Shown here: one piece after another, positions 1 through 5,019 of the stretch
Numbering within the stretch: position 1 is the stretch's first letter
Layout: each line of letters begins with the position of its first letter
NCBI GenBank assembly: GCA_027056525.1
Contig: JALUKO010000078.1
Span: forward strand, 1-5,019
DNA: 5,019 nt
Direction: 5' to 3'
Source of the DNA: Helicobacteraceae bacterium
Lineage (GTDB): Bacteria > Campylobacterota > Campylobacteria > Campylobacterales > Sulfurimonadaceae
Notes under the pieces: generated by a model
The model's input: only the letters and a program-made list of their open reading frames with translations
What the model was told of the DNA's origin: nothing
Databases searched by the model: none
Made by a program: the position numbers and the translations under genes

Positions 1-8
1 GTAGAAAA

Positions 9-317
9 ATGATGAAAAAAAATCTTATCTTATTACTCACTTTTTGCTCCATTTTATCAGCTCAAAAGCTTGATGGAAAAAAAGTTTTTGAAACATATTG
101 TTGGGGGTGTCATCACCAGAGCGCGGTTGCTTTTGGACCGCCTTTTACTGAGATCGCTTCCAAAAGAAGTTTTGATGAGATCAAAGCTTATGTAATAGAA
201 CCAAAAGCTATGTATAAATCTTTTGGTTACAAACGCAGTGTTATGACACAACTTCATCTTAATGATGATGAACTTGATGCTATAGCACACTATATTCTTT
301 CCTATAAAGGCAAATAA
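9..317 (+). CDS. nirC: NirC-like small periplasmic c-type cytochrome
   Basis: This is a single-heme cytochrome c of 102 residues. A signal peptide is visible (MMKK, then a hydrophobic stretch, with likely cleavage after A18), so the mature protein should be periplasmic and about 84 residues long. The heme-attachment motif CWGCH lies at residues 31-35. A GPP stretch follows at 43-45, and M79 in the SVMTQ segment is the likely axial ligand, with M68 as an alternative. A C-terminal helix (ELDAIAHYIL) closes the fold. The size and the position directly before nirJ fit NirC, which donates electrons to cytochrome cd1 nitrite reductase or to d1 maturation; this role comes from family knowledge. The stop overlaps the nirJ start by one base (TAATG). 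ATGs at 9 and 12 are both possible; only eight upstream bases are visible, so the ribosome site cannot decide. Other small class I cytochromes look similar, so the NirC name rests partly on context. Confidence 0.85.
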   Translation: MMKKNLILLLTFCSILSAQKLDGKKVFETYCWGCHHQSAVAFGPPFTEIASKRSFDEIKAYVIEPKAMYKSFGYKRSVMTQLHLNDDELDAIAHYILSYKGK

Positions 318-1444
318 TGTTTAGACTCACAAATCTGATCTCTTCAGTTGTTGAAAATAAGCCTGAAAGAAATCTCGATGGTGCCATAGCCATTTGGAAC
401 TTCACAAACAGATGTAATCTTTCATGCCTACATTGCTACTCTAAATCTACACTCGATGAAGTAGATACGCTCACAACTGAACAAATAAAAAAAACAATTT
501 TACAAATGAAAGATAATGGTATAAAATTCATTATATTTTCCGGTGGTGAGCCCTTAACAAGAAAAGATCTCTTTGAAATAGCTGATTTTTGTAAAGAGAA
601 CAAAATCATAACATACCTCTCAAGCAACGGACTCTATTTTACCTCTGCAAATGTTCAAAAAATAGTAGATAGTTTTAACTATGTCGGCATCAGTATAGAT
701 GGAGATGAACAAACACATGATTACTTCAGAGGTCTTAAAGGCGCTTTTAAAGAAACACTTAAGGCTGTTCAACTGGCAAATAGTACCGGTGCGAAAGTTG
801 GCATACGATTTACCATTACAAAAGATACACTCGGTTCTTTAGAGTATATTTTTGATCTTGTTGAAAAAGAAAATATTCCAAAAATCTATATCTCACATCT
901 TGTATATTCAGGCCGTGGTCTTGAGAACCTTAAAATGGATTTGACAAAAGAGCAAAGAAGAACTTCTGTTGAATATATCCTCAACAAAGCATTTGAGTAC
1001 TACAGAACGGGCAGAGAGATAGAGATCGTTACGGGCAATATGGAGATGGATGCTGTTTTATTTCTCAATAAGTTTGCACAAGAATACCCTGATCTTCGAG
1101 AAACAATGAGAAAGCGACTCACTAAGTGGGGAGGAAACTCTGCAGGGCGCAAGCTTCTTAACATCAATTCAGAAGGTGAAGTTCGTCCCGATCCGTTTTT
1201 TCCAAAAATCATTGGAAATATACTGCATCAAGACTTTGGTGATATTTGGAAAAAAGGTGAACTGCTTGAAAAACTCAGAGAACATCCACGACATATAAGT
1301 GGTATGTGTGCAACATGTAAGCAGATCGATATCTGTAACGGTGGAAGCCGTGCTCGTGCTTATGCTATCAGTGGTGATCTCTGGAATGAAGATCCATCAT
1401 GTTATTTAACTCAAAAAGAAAGAGAGATCAACTATGTTGAATAA
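317..1444 (+). CDS. nirJ: Heme d1 biosynthesis radical SAM protein NirJ
   Basis: This is a 375-residue cytoplasmic radical SAM enzyme. The SAM-cluster motif CNLSCLHC gives C33, C37 and C40. The SAM-binding GGEP is at 76-79. A C-terminal SPASM-like cysteine set (C331, C334, C340, C362) can hold a second 4Fe-4S cluster, and the segment CNGGSRARA is typical of NirJ. In the known heme d1 pathway NirJ removes the propionate side chains of 12,18-didecarboxysiroheme and leaves the two oxo groups. The length matches the family. The start at 317 overlaps the cytochrome stop by one base and is preceded by AAAGG at 306-310, a good ribosome site. The 3' end overlaps nirF by 11 bases. Related SPASM proteins such as AhbC/AhbD or PqqE-like enzymes are alternatives, but the nirF and SUMT neighbours make NirJ the best call. 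Confidence 0.94.
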   Translation: MFRLTNLISSVVENKPERNLDGAIAIWNFTNRCNLSCLHCYSKSTLDEVDTLTTEQIKKTILQMKDNGIKFIIFSGGEPLTRKDLFEIADFCKENKIITYLSSNGLYFTSANVQKIVDSFNYVGISIDGDEQTHDYFRGLKGAFKETLKAVQLANSTGAKVGIRFTITKDTLGSLEYIFDLVEKENIPKIYISHLVYSGRGLENLKMDLTKEQRRTSVEYILNKAFEYYRTGREIEIVTGNMEMDAVLFLNKFAQEYPDLRETMRKRLTKWGGNSAGRKLLNINSEGEVRPDPFFPKIIGNILHQDFGDIWKKGELLEKLREHPRHISGMCATCKQIDICNGGSRARAYAISGDLWNEDPSCYLTQKEREINYVE

Positions 1445-2531
1445 ATTATTACTCAGTACTACCCTCGCACTAAGTTTTTATGTGCATCTGCAAGCAAGTG
1501 AAAAAATCTTTGTTGTTGAGAGAGAAAGTCAATCCTTGGCTGTTATAGAAAAAAATATACCTCGATCACATATGAAGCATATGCACAATATGAACCATGG
1601 GGTTGTCAAGTTTGACGGTAAGGACGGCTACGTTATCAGTCGTGACGGTTACGTCATAAAGTTTGACCCTGAACAGGAAAAAATACTTAATGAGTACAAA
1701 ACAAGCAACAGTGCTATCGGCTTTGTCATAGGAAAGAATTACGTAGCTGTTGCCAACTACGATGATAAAAGTGTAGATATTTTAGATAGAGATCTTAAAC
1801 CACTTAAAAAATTTGTTACCGGTTCCAAAAATGTAGGTATCAAAATATATAAAGATTACCTTGTTTTTTCCCAGATGGATAACGATAAGATCACAGTGCT
1901 TAAAGATAAAAATCATGGAAAGGGAAAACCTGATTTTGTAGTATACAAAGAGTTTGAAGATGTCGGTGTCATGCCCTTTGATGCAATGATCAAAGACAAC
2001 AACTTTATAACAGGTTTTTTTCAAAGTCCATTTTTCGGTGTTGTTGATCTTGATACTATGAAATACAAAAAGATCAATATACTTCTAGGAGATAGAAAAC
2101 CTGTTTTAAAAGTTCCACACTTTGGTTTTTGGAGTATTAGTGATGGAAATGTTTTTATTCCCGCTGTTGGAGACAATAAGGTCTTGGTATATACACCCGA
2201 TTTTAAATTTGTAAAAAACATAGAGACTGAAGGTTTACCTGTATTTACATCACTTTCACCGGATAAAAAATATTTAGCTGTTACATTTAGCGGCAAAAAA
2301 TTCCCGGTGATTCAGATCATAGACACGAAAACACTCAAAATAATCAAACGTTTTGAATTTGATGGCAAAGTACTTCATGTGCGATGGTCAAAAGAGAAAC
2401 CAAAACTCTATATATCTGTCAACGACACAAATAAAGTCGCAGTGATCAATACCAAAGGATGGTGGCTAAGCCATGAAATATTTACTATAAAAAAACCATC
2501 GGGTATATTTATATATGAAGGGGCAGAGTGA
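1434..2531 (+). CDS. nirF: Heme d1 biosynthesis protein NirF (periplasmic beta-propeller)
   Basis: This 365-residue protein has a signal peptide (basic MLNK start, hydrophobic core, likely cleavage after A21). No lipobox cysteine is seen, so it should be soluble in the periplasm. The rest is a string of beta-propeller blades of the cytochrome d1 type, for example YVISRDGYVIKFD near residue 70, SVDILDRDLKPLKKF, and a late blade ending KVAVINTKGWW. No CxxCH motif is present, which argues against NirS and NirN. Candidate tetrapyrrole contacts are a His/Met-rich stretch at 46-55 (H46, H49, H51, H55) and H229 in VPHFGFW. NirF is needed for heme d1 formation and binds a late d1 intermediate; its exact reaction is not settled. 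The gene overlaps nirJ by 11 bases and shares one base with the next gene (TGATG). Its ribosome site is weak (AAAGAGAGA upstream), which fits coupling to nirJ translation. Confidence 0.88.
   Translation: MLNKLLLSTTLALSFYVHLQASEKIFVVERESQSLAVIEKNIPRSHMKHMHNMNHGVVKFDGKDGYVISRDGYVIKFDPEQEKILNEYKTSNSAIGFVIGKNYVAVANYDDKSVDILDRDLKPLKKFVTGSKNVGIKIYKDYLVFSQMDNDKITVLKDKNHGKGKPDFVVYKEFEDVGVMPFDAMIKDNNFITGFFQSPFFGVVDLDTMKYKKINILLGDRKPVLKVPHFGFWSISDGNVFIPAVGDNKVLVYTPDFKFVKNIETEGLPVFTSLSPDKKYLAVTFSGKKFPVIQIIDTKTLKIIKRFEFDGKVLHVRWSKEKPKLYISVNDTNKVAVINTKGWWLSHEIFTIKKPSGIFIYEGAE
2517..2523 (+). promoter_or_regulatory. Ribosome binding site that sets the cobA start
   Basis: GAAGGGG inside the end of nirF lies seven bases before the ATG at 2531 but only four before an in-frame GTG at 2528. 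The spacing favours the ATG, so the protein starts MGKVYLTG rather than one residue earlier. Confidence 0.6.
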
Positions 2532-3265
2532 TGGGTAAAGTATATTTAACAGGAGCAGGACCCGGAGACATAGAACTGTTGACACTTAAGGCCTTACGTG
2601 TTGTTAAAGAGGCTGATGTGATCATATATGACCGTCTTGCAAACCCTGAGATACTTAAGATGGCAAAAGATGGCTGCTCTTTTGTTTATGTTGGCAAAGA
2701 AGATGGCAAACATATTATCCCACAGGATGAGATCAATGAGATCATCTACCAAAATGCTCTTAAACACAATACTGTCGTTCGACTCAAAGGGGGTGACCCT
2801 TTTGTATTTGGAAGAGGTGGAGAAGAGGGAGCTTATCTTTATGAAAGAAACATACAATTTGAGATCATTCCCGGTATCACTTCTGCTATCAGCGCTCCTG
2901 CATATGCTGGAATACCGGTAACGCATAGAGGCGTAGCAGTCTCCTTTCGTGTAGTAACAGGACATGAGTCACCAAACAAAGAGACCTCTCAGATTCCATG
3001 GGAGAATTTCAAAACCGATGACACGATCATTTTTTTAATGGGTCTTCATAATCTTGATAAAATAACAAAAAAACTTATGGAAGTTGGAAAGCCGGCAAAC
3101 TACCCCTGTGCAGTAATATCAAAAGGGACAACAAAAGATCAGCAGGTGGTTATTGGTACACTTGAAGATATAGTACAAAAAGCCGATGGAATTCCCACCC
3201 CTGCTTTGATAGTGGTGGGACAAGTCGTAAAACTAAGAGAGCAACTCAATTGGTTCAACTCTTAA
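2531..3265 (+). CDS. cobA: Uroporphyrinogen-III C-methyltransferase (SUMT; CobA/NirE)
   Basis: This is a 244-residue cytoplasmic SAM-dependent enzyme that methylates uroporphyrinogen III at C2 and C7 to give precorrin-2, the branch point to siroheme, heme d1 and cobalamin. The family signatures are clear: VYLTGAGPGD at residues 4-13, the SAM-binding LKGGDPFVFGRGGEE with GGDP at 87-90, and PGITSAISAPAYAGIPVTHRG from P114. The length is that of a stand-alone SUMT, without the CysG dehydrogenase/ferrochelatase part, so siroheme must be finished by another protein. Following nirF directly, it probably serves the heme d1 pathway and is then functionally NirE; it could also be the cell's only SUMT. 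The start chosen is ATG 2531, overlapping the nirF stop by one base; an in-frame GTG at 2528 is the alternative. It is the last gene of the plus-strand block. Confidence 0.95.
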   Translation: MGKVYLTGAGPGDIELLTLKALRVVKEADVIIYDRLANPEILKMAKDGCSFVYVGKEDGKHIIPQDEINEIIYQNALKHNTVVRLKGGDPFVFGRGGEEGAYLYERNIQFEIIPGITSAISAPAYAGIPVTHRGVAVSFRVVTGHESPNKETSQIPWENFKTDDTIIFLMGLHNLDKITKKLMEVGKPANYPCAVISKGTTKDQQVVIGTLEDIVQKADGIPTPALIVVGQVVKLREQLNWFNS

Positions 3266-3357
3266 TCTTATTCTTAGGAGGAAAAACTTTAACTTAATAA
3301 AGTCATGGAATTGTAGTGAATTCTCTATAAACAAAGCTTAAATATCTAGGTTGTAAT
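3266..3357. other. Intergenic gap between converging genes
   Basis: No gene is supported here. The stretch holds a strong Shine-Dalgarno sequence AGGAGG at 3276-3281 with no usable start at normal spacing. The only ATG nearby (3305) gives a three-codon frame. Two AT-rich hairpins lie at 3286-3303 and 3308-3323. There is no GC-rich terminator for the nir block, only a T-rich run from about 3358 to 3366 with no obvious stem before it. Confidence 0.5.
3282..3303 (-). terminator. Candidate weak intrinsic terminator for the small secreted protein gene
   Basis: Read on the minus strand, a six-base-pair stem (ACTTTA pairing with TAAAGT, six-base loop) is followed directly by TTTT, about 55 bases after the stop at 3358. 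The stem has only one G-C pair, so it would be weak. AT-rich terminators are plausible in a genome of this composition, but this is a suggestion only. Confidence 0.3.
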
Positions 3358-3543
3358 TTATTTTTTATTATATAAACTATTATGTGGATGGTTTGCTTTA
3401 CTTGAGAGACCTGTTTTAACTTTTTTCTCTGAATATTTTACAACATTCTTTTTACTATCATCACTACGCTTGTCATAGTGAACAGTTGTAGCAGATGCCA
3501 CAGACGCAATTACTAACAATATGCTAAAAATTTTTTTCAACAT
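3358..3543 (-). CDS. Small secreted basic protein, function unknown
   Basis: This is a 61-residue protein that I do not recognise. The first 18 residues form a clean signal peptide (MLKK, hydrophobic core, ASVASA before the cleavage site). The predicted mature part is 43 residues with ten Lys, one Arg and only four acidic residues, so it is strongly basic. It also has three His (22, 52, 54) and no Cys, so it has no heme or disulfide motif. It is rich in Ser, Asn and Lys and probably disordered. A good ribosome site, AAGGAA at 3547-3552, precedes the ATG. It is supported as a real gene by this site, the signal peptide, and a well-formed promoter with a perfect FNR-type box just upstream. It converges on the nir genes. 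A role in anaerobic or nitrogen-oxide metabolism at the cell envelope can be guessed from its regulation only. Confidence 0.7.
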   Translation of the reverse strand: MLKKIFSILLVIASVASATTVHYDKRSDDSKKNVVKYSEKKVKTGLSSKANHPHNSLYNKK

Positions 3544-3568
3544 CGATTCCTTATTTTAAAGTTGCGGA

Positions 3569-3574
3569 ATTATA
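3569..3574 (-). promoter_or_regulatory. -10 element of the small secreted protein gene
   Basis: On the minus strand this is a perfect TATAAT. It predicts a transcription start at about 3562 (an A) and an 18-base leader that contains the ribosome site at 3547-3552. The -35 region is replaced by the FNR-type box. Confidence 0.65.
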
Positions 3575-3596
3575 TTGACTTCTACAAAAATTTTTC

Positions 3597-3610
3597 TTGA
3601 TATATATCAA
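3597..3610 (-). promoter_or_regulatory. FNR/DNR-type operator (TTGAT-N4-ATCAA)
   Basis: The 14-base sequence TTGATATATATCAA is a perfect palindrome and matches the FNR/DNR consensus at every fixed base. Its centre (3603.5) lies 41.5 bases upstream of the start predicted from the TATAAT at 3569-3574, the standard position for a class II activator overlapping the -35 region. The only gene downstream in either direction that could use it at this distance is the small secreted protein gene. The regulator could be an FNR-like oxygen sensor or a DNR/NNR-like nitric oxide sensor; the sequence cannot tell them apart. Confidence 0.7.
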
Positions 3611-3657
3611 TAAATCATAAGTTTTTTTTATATTAAAACAGTGCATAATTATAAACT

Positions 3658-4362
3658 TTACTCATAATCTTTCAGTTTATATTTATCCCATAACTCTTTT
3701 GCCTGTAAACTTCCATTGTCTATCGCTTTTTTTGCCCAATACTTAGCTTTTGAAAAATTTTCTTCTATTGTATATATCTCTGCTAAGAGTGGATAGGCAC
3801 TGGCATCCCCATCTTTTGCATTTTTCTCCAGCCACAATTTTGCCTTGTCAAACTTCACAATTTGCATATAAACACGCCCAATATTTGCTGCCGCTCTTTG
3901 ATGCCCTTGTAGTGCGGCATTTTCGAGAAGTTGCGCCGCTTTTTTAATATTTTGCGTCACTCCATCTCCGTTATAGTACATCAGAGCCAAATTGTACTGA
4001 GCATCGGCATAGTTTTGCTCAGCAGCTTTTTGCAACCACTTCAGTGCCTTTAAAATATCTTTGTTTACATTATGGCCACTCAAATACATCATCCCAAGAT
4101 CATACTGTGCTCTTGCATCAAGATTGTTTGCAGCCTTTTGTAGCCACTTTAAGCCCTTCTCTTTATCCAGAGACACACCAAGAGCATTAAAGTACAAATA
4201 ACTGACAGCATTCTGTGCTGTTGTATTGTTTTCTTTTGCCTTTTGCATATATAATTCAAATGCTTTTTTATACTCTTTCTTCTTAAAAGCTTCAAGAGGA
4301 CTCTCAGAAGCATACAAACAAGAGCTTACGATCAAGATAGCAAAAATCAGAATTTTATACAT
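3658..4362 (-). CDS. Exported Sel1/TPR-like repeat protein
   Basis: This 234-residue protein has an N-terminal export signal (MYKILIFAIL...). VSSC at 12-15 may be a lipobox, making it a lipoprotein with C15 as first residue; cleavage after A18 by signal peptidase I is the alternative. The remainder is about six helical-pair repeats (roughly 22-47, 48-82, 83-118, 119-154, 155-186, 187-217). The middle three are classic Sel1 units, for example AQYDLGMMYLSG followed by ALKWLQKAAEQ, and AQYNLALMYYNGDGV. Such repeats act as protein-protein scaffolds; in Campylobacterota many exported Sel1 proteins (often Cys-rich) exist, but this one has no repeat cysteines. No specific partner can be named. The start chosen is ATG 4362, because the ribosome site overlaps an upstream in-frame GTG at 4371. 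It follows the 64-residue membrane protein gene by 14 bases, so they are likely one operon. Confidence 0.85.
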   Translation of the reverse strand: MYKILIFAILIVSSCLYASESPLEAFKKKEYKKAFELYMQKAKENNTTAQNAVSYLYFNALGVSLDKEKGLKWLQKAANNLDARAQYDLGMMYLSGHNVNKDILKALKWLQKAAEQNYADAQYNLALMYYNGDGVTQNIKKAAQLLENAALQGHQRAAANIGRVYMQIVKFDKAKLWLEKNAKDGDASAYPLLAEIYTIEENFSKAKYWAKKAIDNGSLQAKELWDKYKLKDYE

Positions 4363-4367
4363 AATCT

Positions 4368-4374
4368 TCACCTC
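4368..4374 (-). promoter_or_regulatory. Ribosome binding site that sets the Sel1 gene start
   Basis: GAGGTGA on the minus strand lies five bases before the ATG at 4362. The alternative in-frame GTG at 4371 falls within this site, so it is unlikely to be the true start. Confidence 0.65.
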
Positions 4375-4376
4375 TT

Positions 4377-4571
4377 TTATGCAAAATGTAAAAAGAGCGA
4401 AAGAGCCAATGCTCCCGCAAATGTAACAACAATTACAACTGCACGTTTGTGCTTCTCTTGAATATTATAATGTGCTTCCAAGTACTCACCCAACTTAATT
4501 CCAGGAAAAATTGTGAAAATAAACATGGGAAAAGTCATGACTAATACTATAAGAATATCATGTGATGTCAT
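4377..4571 (-). CDS. Small two-helix membrane protein, function unknown
   Basis: This is a 64-residue protein that I do not recognise as a named family. Two hydrophobic segments (about 6-25 and 44-63) flank a polar loop (KLGEYLEAHYNIQEKHKR). The loop carries the positive charges (K26, K40, K42, R43), so by the positive-inside rule it should face the cytoplasm with both ends outside. An AAGGAG ribosome site at 4581-4586 and a second GAGG-like motif precede the ATG. It is the first gene of a likely operon with the Sel1 repeat protein 14 bases downstream. The good ribosome site, full-length membrane hairpin and tight spacing support a real gene. Confidence 0.7.
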   Translation of the reverse strand: MTSHDILIVLVMTFPMFIFTIFPGIKLGEYLEAHYNIQEKHKRAVVIVVTFAGALALSLFLHFA

Positions 4572-4670
4572 AAAATTCCTCTCCTTAAAAATATCTTTAG
4601 AATTATTATTATATCATATATGGAATATTTTTTTCTTTTATAGCTAAGAAAGAAAAATAAAAGGATTCAT
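4572..4670. promoter_or_regulatory. Divergent promoter region
   Basis: This 99-base AT-rich gap separates two diverging genes, so it must hold promoters for both. On the minus strand a TATAAT at 4608-4613 would give a start near 4601 and a 30-base leader for the membrane protein gene; no good -35 is seen. On the plus strand the best -10 candidate is the weaker TATAGC near 4639-4644, after a T-rich run. CATATATG at 4615-4622 is a short palindrome of no known meaning. No FNR-type box is present here. Confidence 0.4.
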
Positions 4671-5019
4671 ATGAAAAGAATAGTCACATTAAGCATCGCG
4701 TCACTTCTTAGTACTTTTGTACTTGCCGGTTGTATGGGAGACTCTCCTTCAGCTTCTCATGACAAGGAGAATGATGTAAAGTATCAGGATAGAGTTTTTA
4801 TAGACAAGAACCTCAAGCTTGAGAGTGTAAGATACACGATAAAAAATACAGGTCAAAGACTCGGTTGGATCATGACCGATTTTAAATCTAACTCCATTAT
4901 TGCTGAAAATGTTGATAATAATACAAATAAAACAGTTACTATAACTTATGATAAATCTTCATTTCAACTTGAACCGGATGATCCAAAGCTCAGAGATGCT
5001 ATTTTATATGATCTAAATC
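4671..5019 (+). CDS. Predicted lipoprotein, function unknown (3' end outside window)
   Basis: The reading frame is open from ATG 4671 to the window edge, giving 116 complete codons with no stop. The first residues form a lipoprotein signal peptide with lipobox LAGC at 18-21, so C21 should be lipidated and the protein anchored in a membrane. After a Ser/Asp/Lys linker (about 22-38) comes a segment that looks beta-rich (VRYTIKNTGQRLGW, TVTITYDKSSFQL). I do not recognise a family. AAGGA at 4661-4665 is a well-placed ribosome site five bases before the ATG. It diverges from the membrane protein/Sel1 operon. The C-terminal part is missing, so length and domain cannot be judged. Confidence 0.75.
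   Translation, partial: MKRIVTLSIASLLSTFVLAGCMGDSPSASHDKENDVKYQDRVFIDKNLKLESVRYTIKNTGQRLGWIMTDFKSNSIIAENVDNNTNKTVTITYDKSSFQLEPDDPKLRDAILYDLN

Noticed and set aside
1434..2531. Identification of the propeller protein as NirN or NirS
   Set aside because: Both of those carry an N-terminal cytochrome c domain with CxxCH and are well over 450 residues; this protein has neither.
2628..2921. 97-residue plus-strand reading frame inside cobA
   Set aside because: It lies wholly within the clearly conserved SUMT gene in another frame, and its product has no recognisable motif.
2594..2965. 123-residue minus-strand reading frame opposite cobA
   Set aside because: It is antisense to a conserved gene, has no visible ribosome site or family feature, and is explained as a shadow of cobA codon use.
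3586..3595. AAAAATTTTT as a possible terminator stem or operator
   Set aside because: It is a simple A/T run palindrome without a loop, expected by chance in AT-rich spacer DNA, and it lies inside the promoter region of the small gene.
4226..4426. 66-residue plus-strand reading frame across the Sel1 gene start
   Set aside because: It is antisense to the signal peptide region and first repeats of the Sel1 gene and crosses the gap to the upstream gene; it shows no credible ribosome site or motif.
1..5019. CRISPR arrays, insertion sequences, tRNA or rRNA genes
   Set aside because: No regularly spaced repeats, transposase-like frames, terminal inverted repeats or cloverleaf-like sequences were seen on either strand.

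Overview
The window is AT-rich, densely packed bacterial DNA. Its protein style (Lys/Asn/Ile-rich, short overlapping genes) and its gene content suggest a denitrifying member of the Campylobacterota (Sulfurimonas/Sulfurovum-like). That placement is an inference from style and content; no rRNA or other marker gene is present to confirm it.

Positions 1-3265 (+ strand) hold four tightly coupled genes that form part of a cytochrome cd1 nitrite reductase (nir) cluster. They are a small periplasmic c-type cytochrome (NirC-like), the radical SAM heme d1 synthase NirJ, the periplasmic heme d1 biogenesis protein NirF, and a uroporphyrinogen-III C-methyltransferase (CobA/NirE). The methyltransferase makes precorrin-2, the entry to siroheme. 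NirJ acts later, on the didecarboxysiroheme skeleton. NirF handles a late d1 intermediate in the periplasm. The small cytochrome can pass electrons to the reductase or to a d1 maturation step. Neither the reductase (nirS) nor the siroheme decarboxylases (nirD/L/G/H) are in the window; they are presumably upstream or elsewhere. Every gene junction in this block overlaps, so the four genes are probably co-transcribed and translationally coupled.

Positions 3266-3357 form a short gap between converging genes with no gene. It has an unused Shine-Dalgarno sequence and an AT-rich hairpin that may end transcription of the opposing gene. Opposing the nir block on the minus strand is a 61-residue secreted, very basic protein of unknown function (3358-3543). 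Its upstream region holds a perfect FNR/DNR-type palindrome (TTGAT-N4-ATCAA) centred 41.5 bases before the start predicted from a perfect TATAAT box. This is the layout of a class II FNR-activated promoter and the most interesting signal in the window.

Positions 3658-4571 (minus strand) hold a likely two-gene operon: a 64-residue membrane hairpin protein followed by an exported Sel1/TPR-like repeat protein. Diverging from it, a lipoprotein gene of unknown function starts at 4671 and runs off the right edge.
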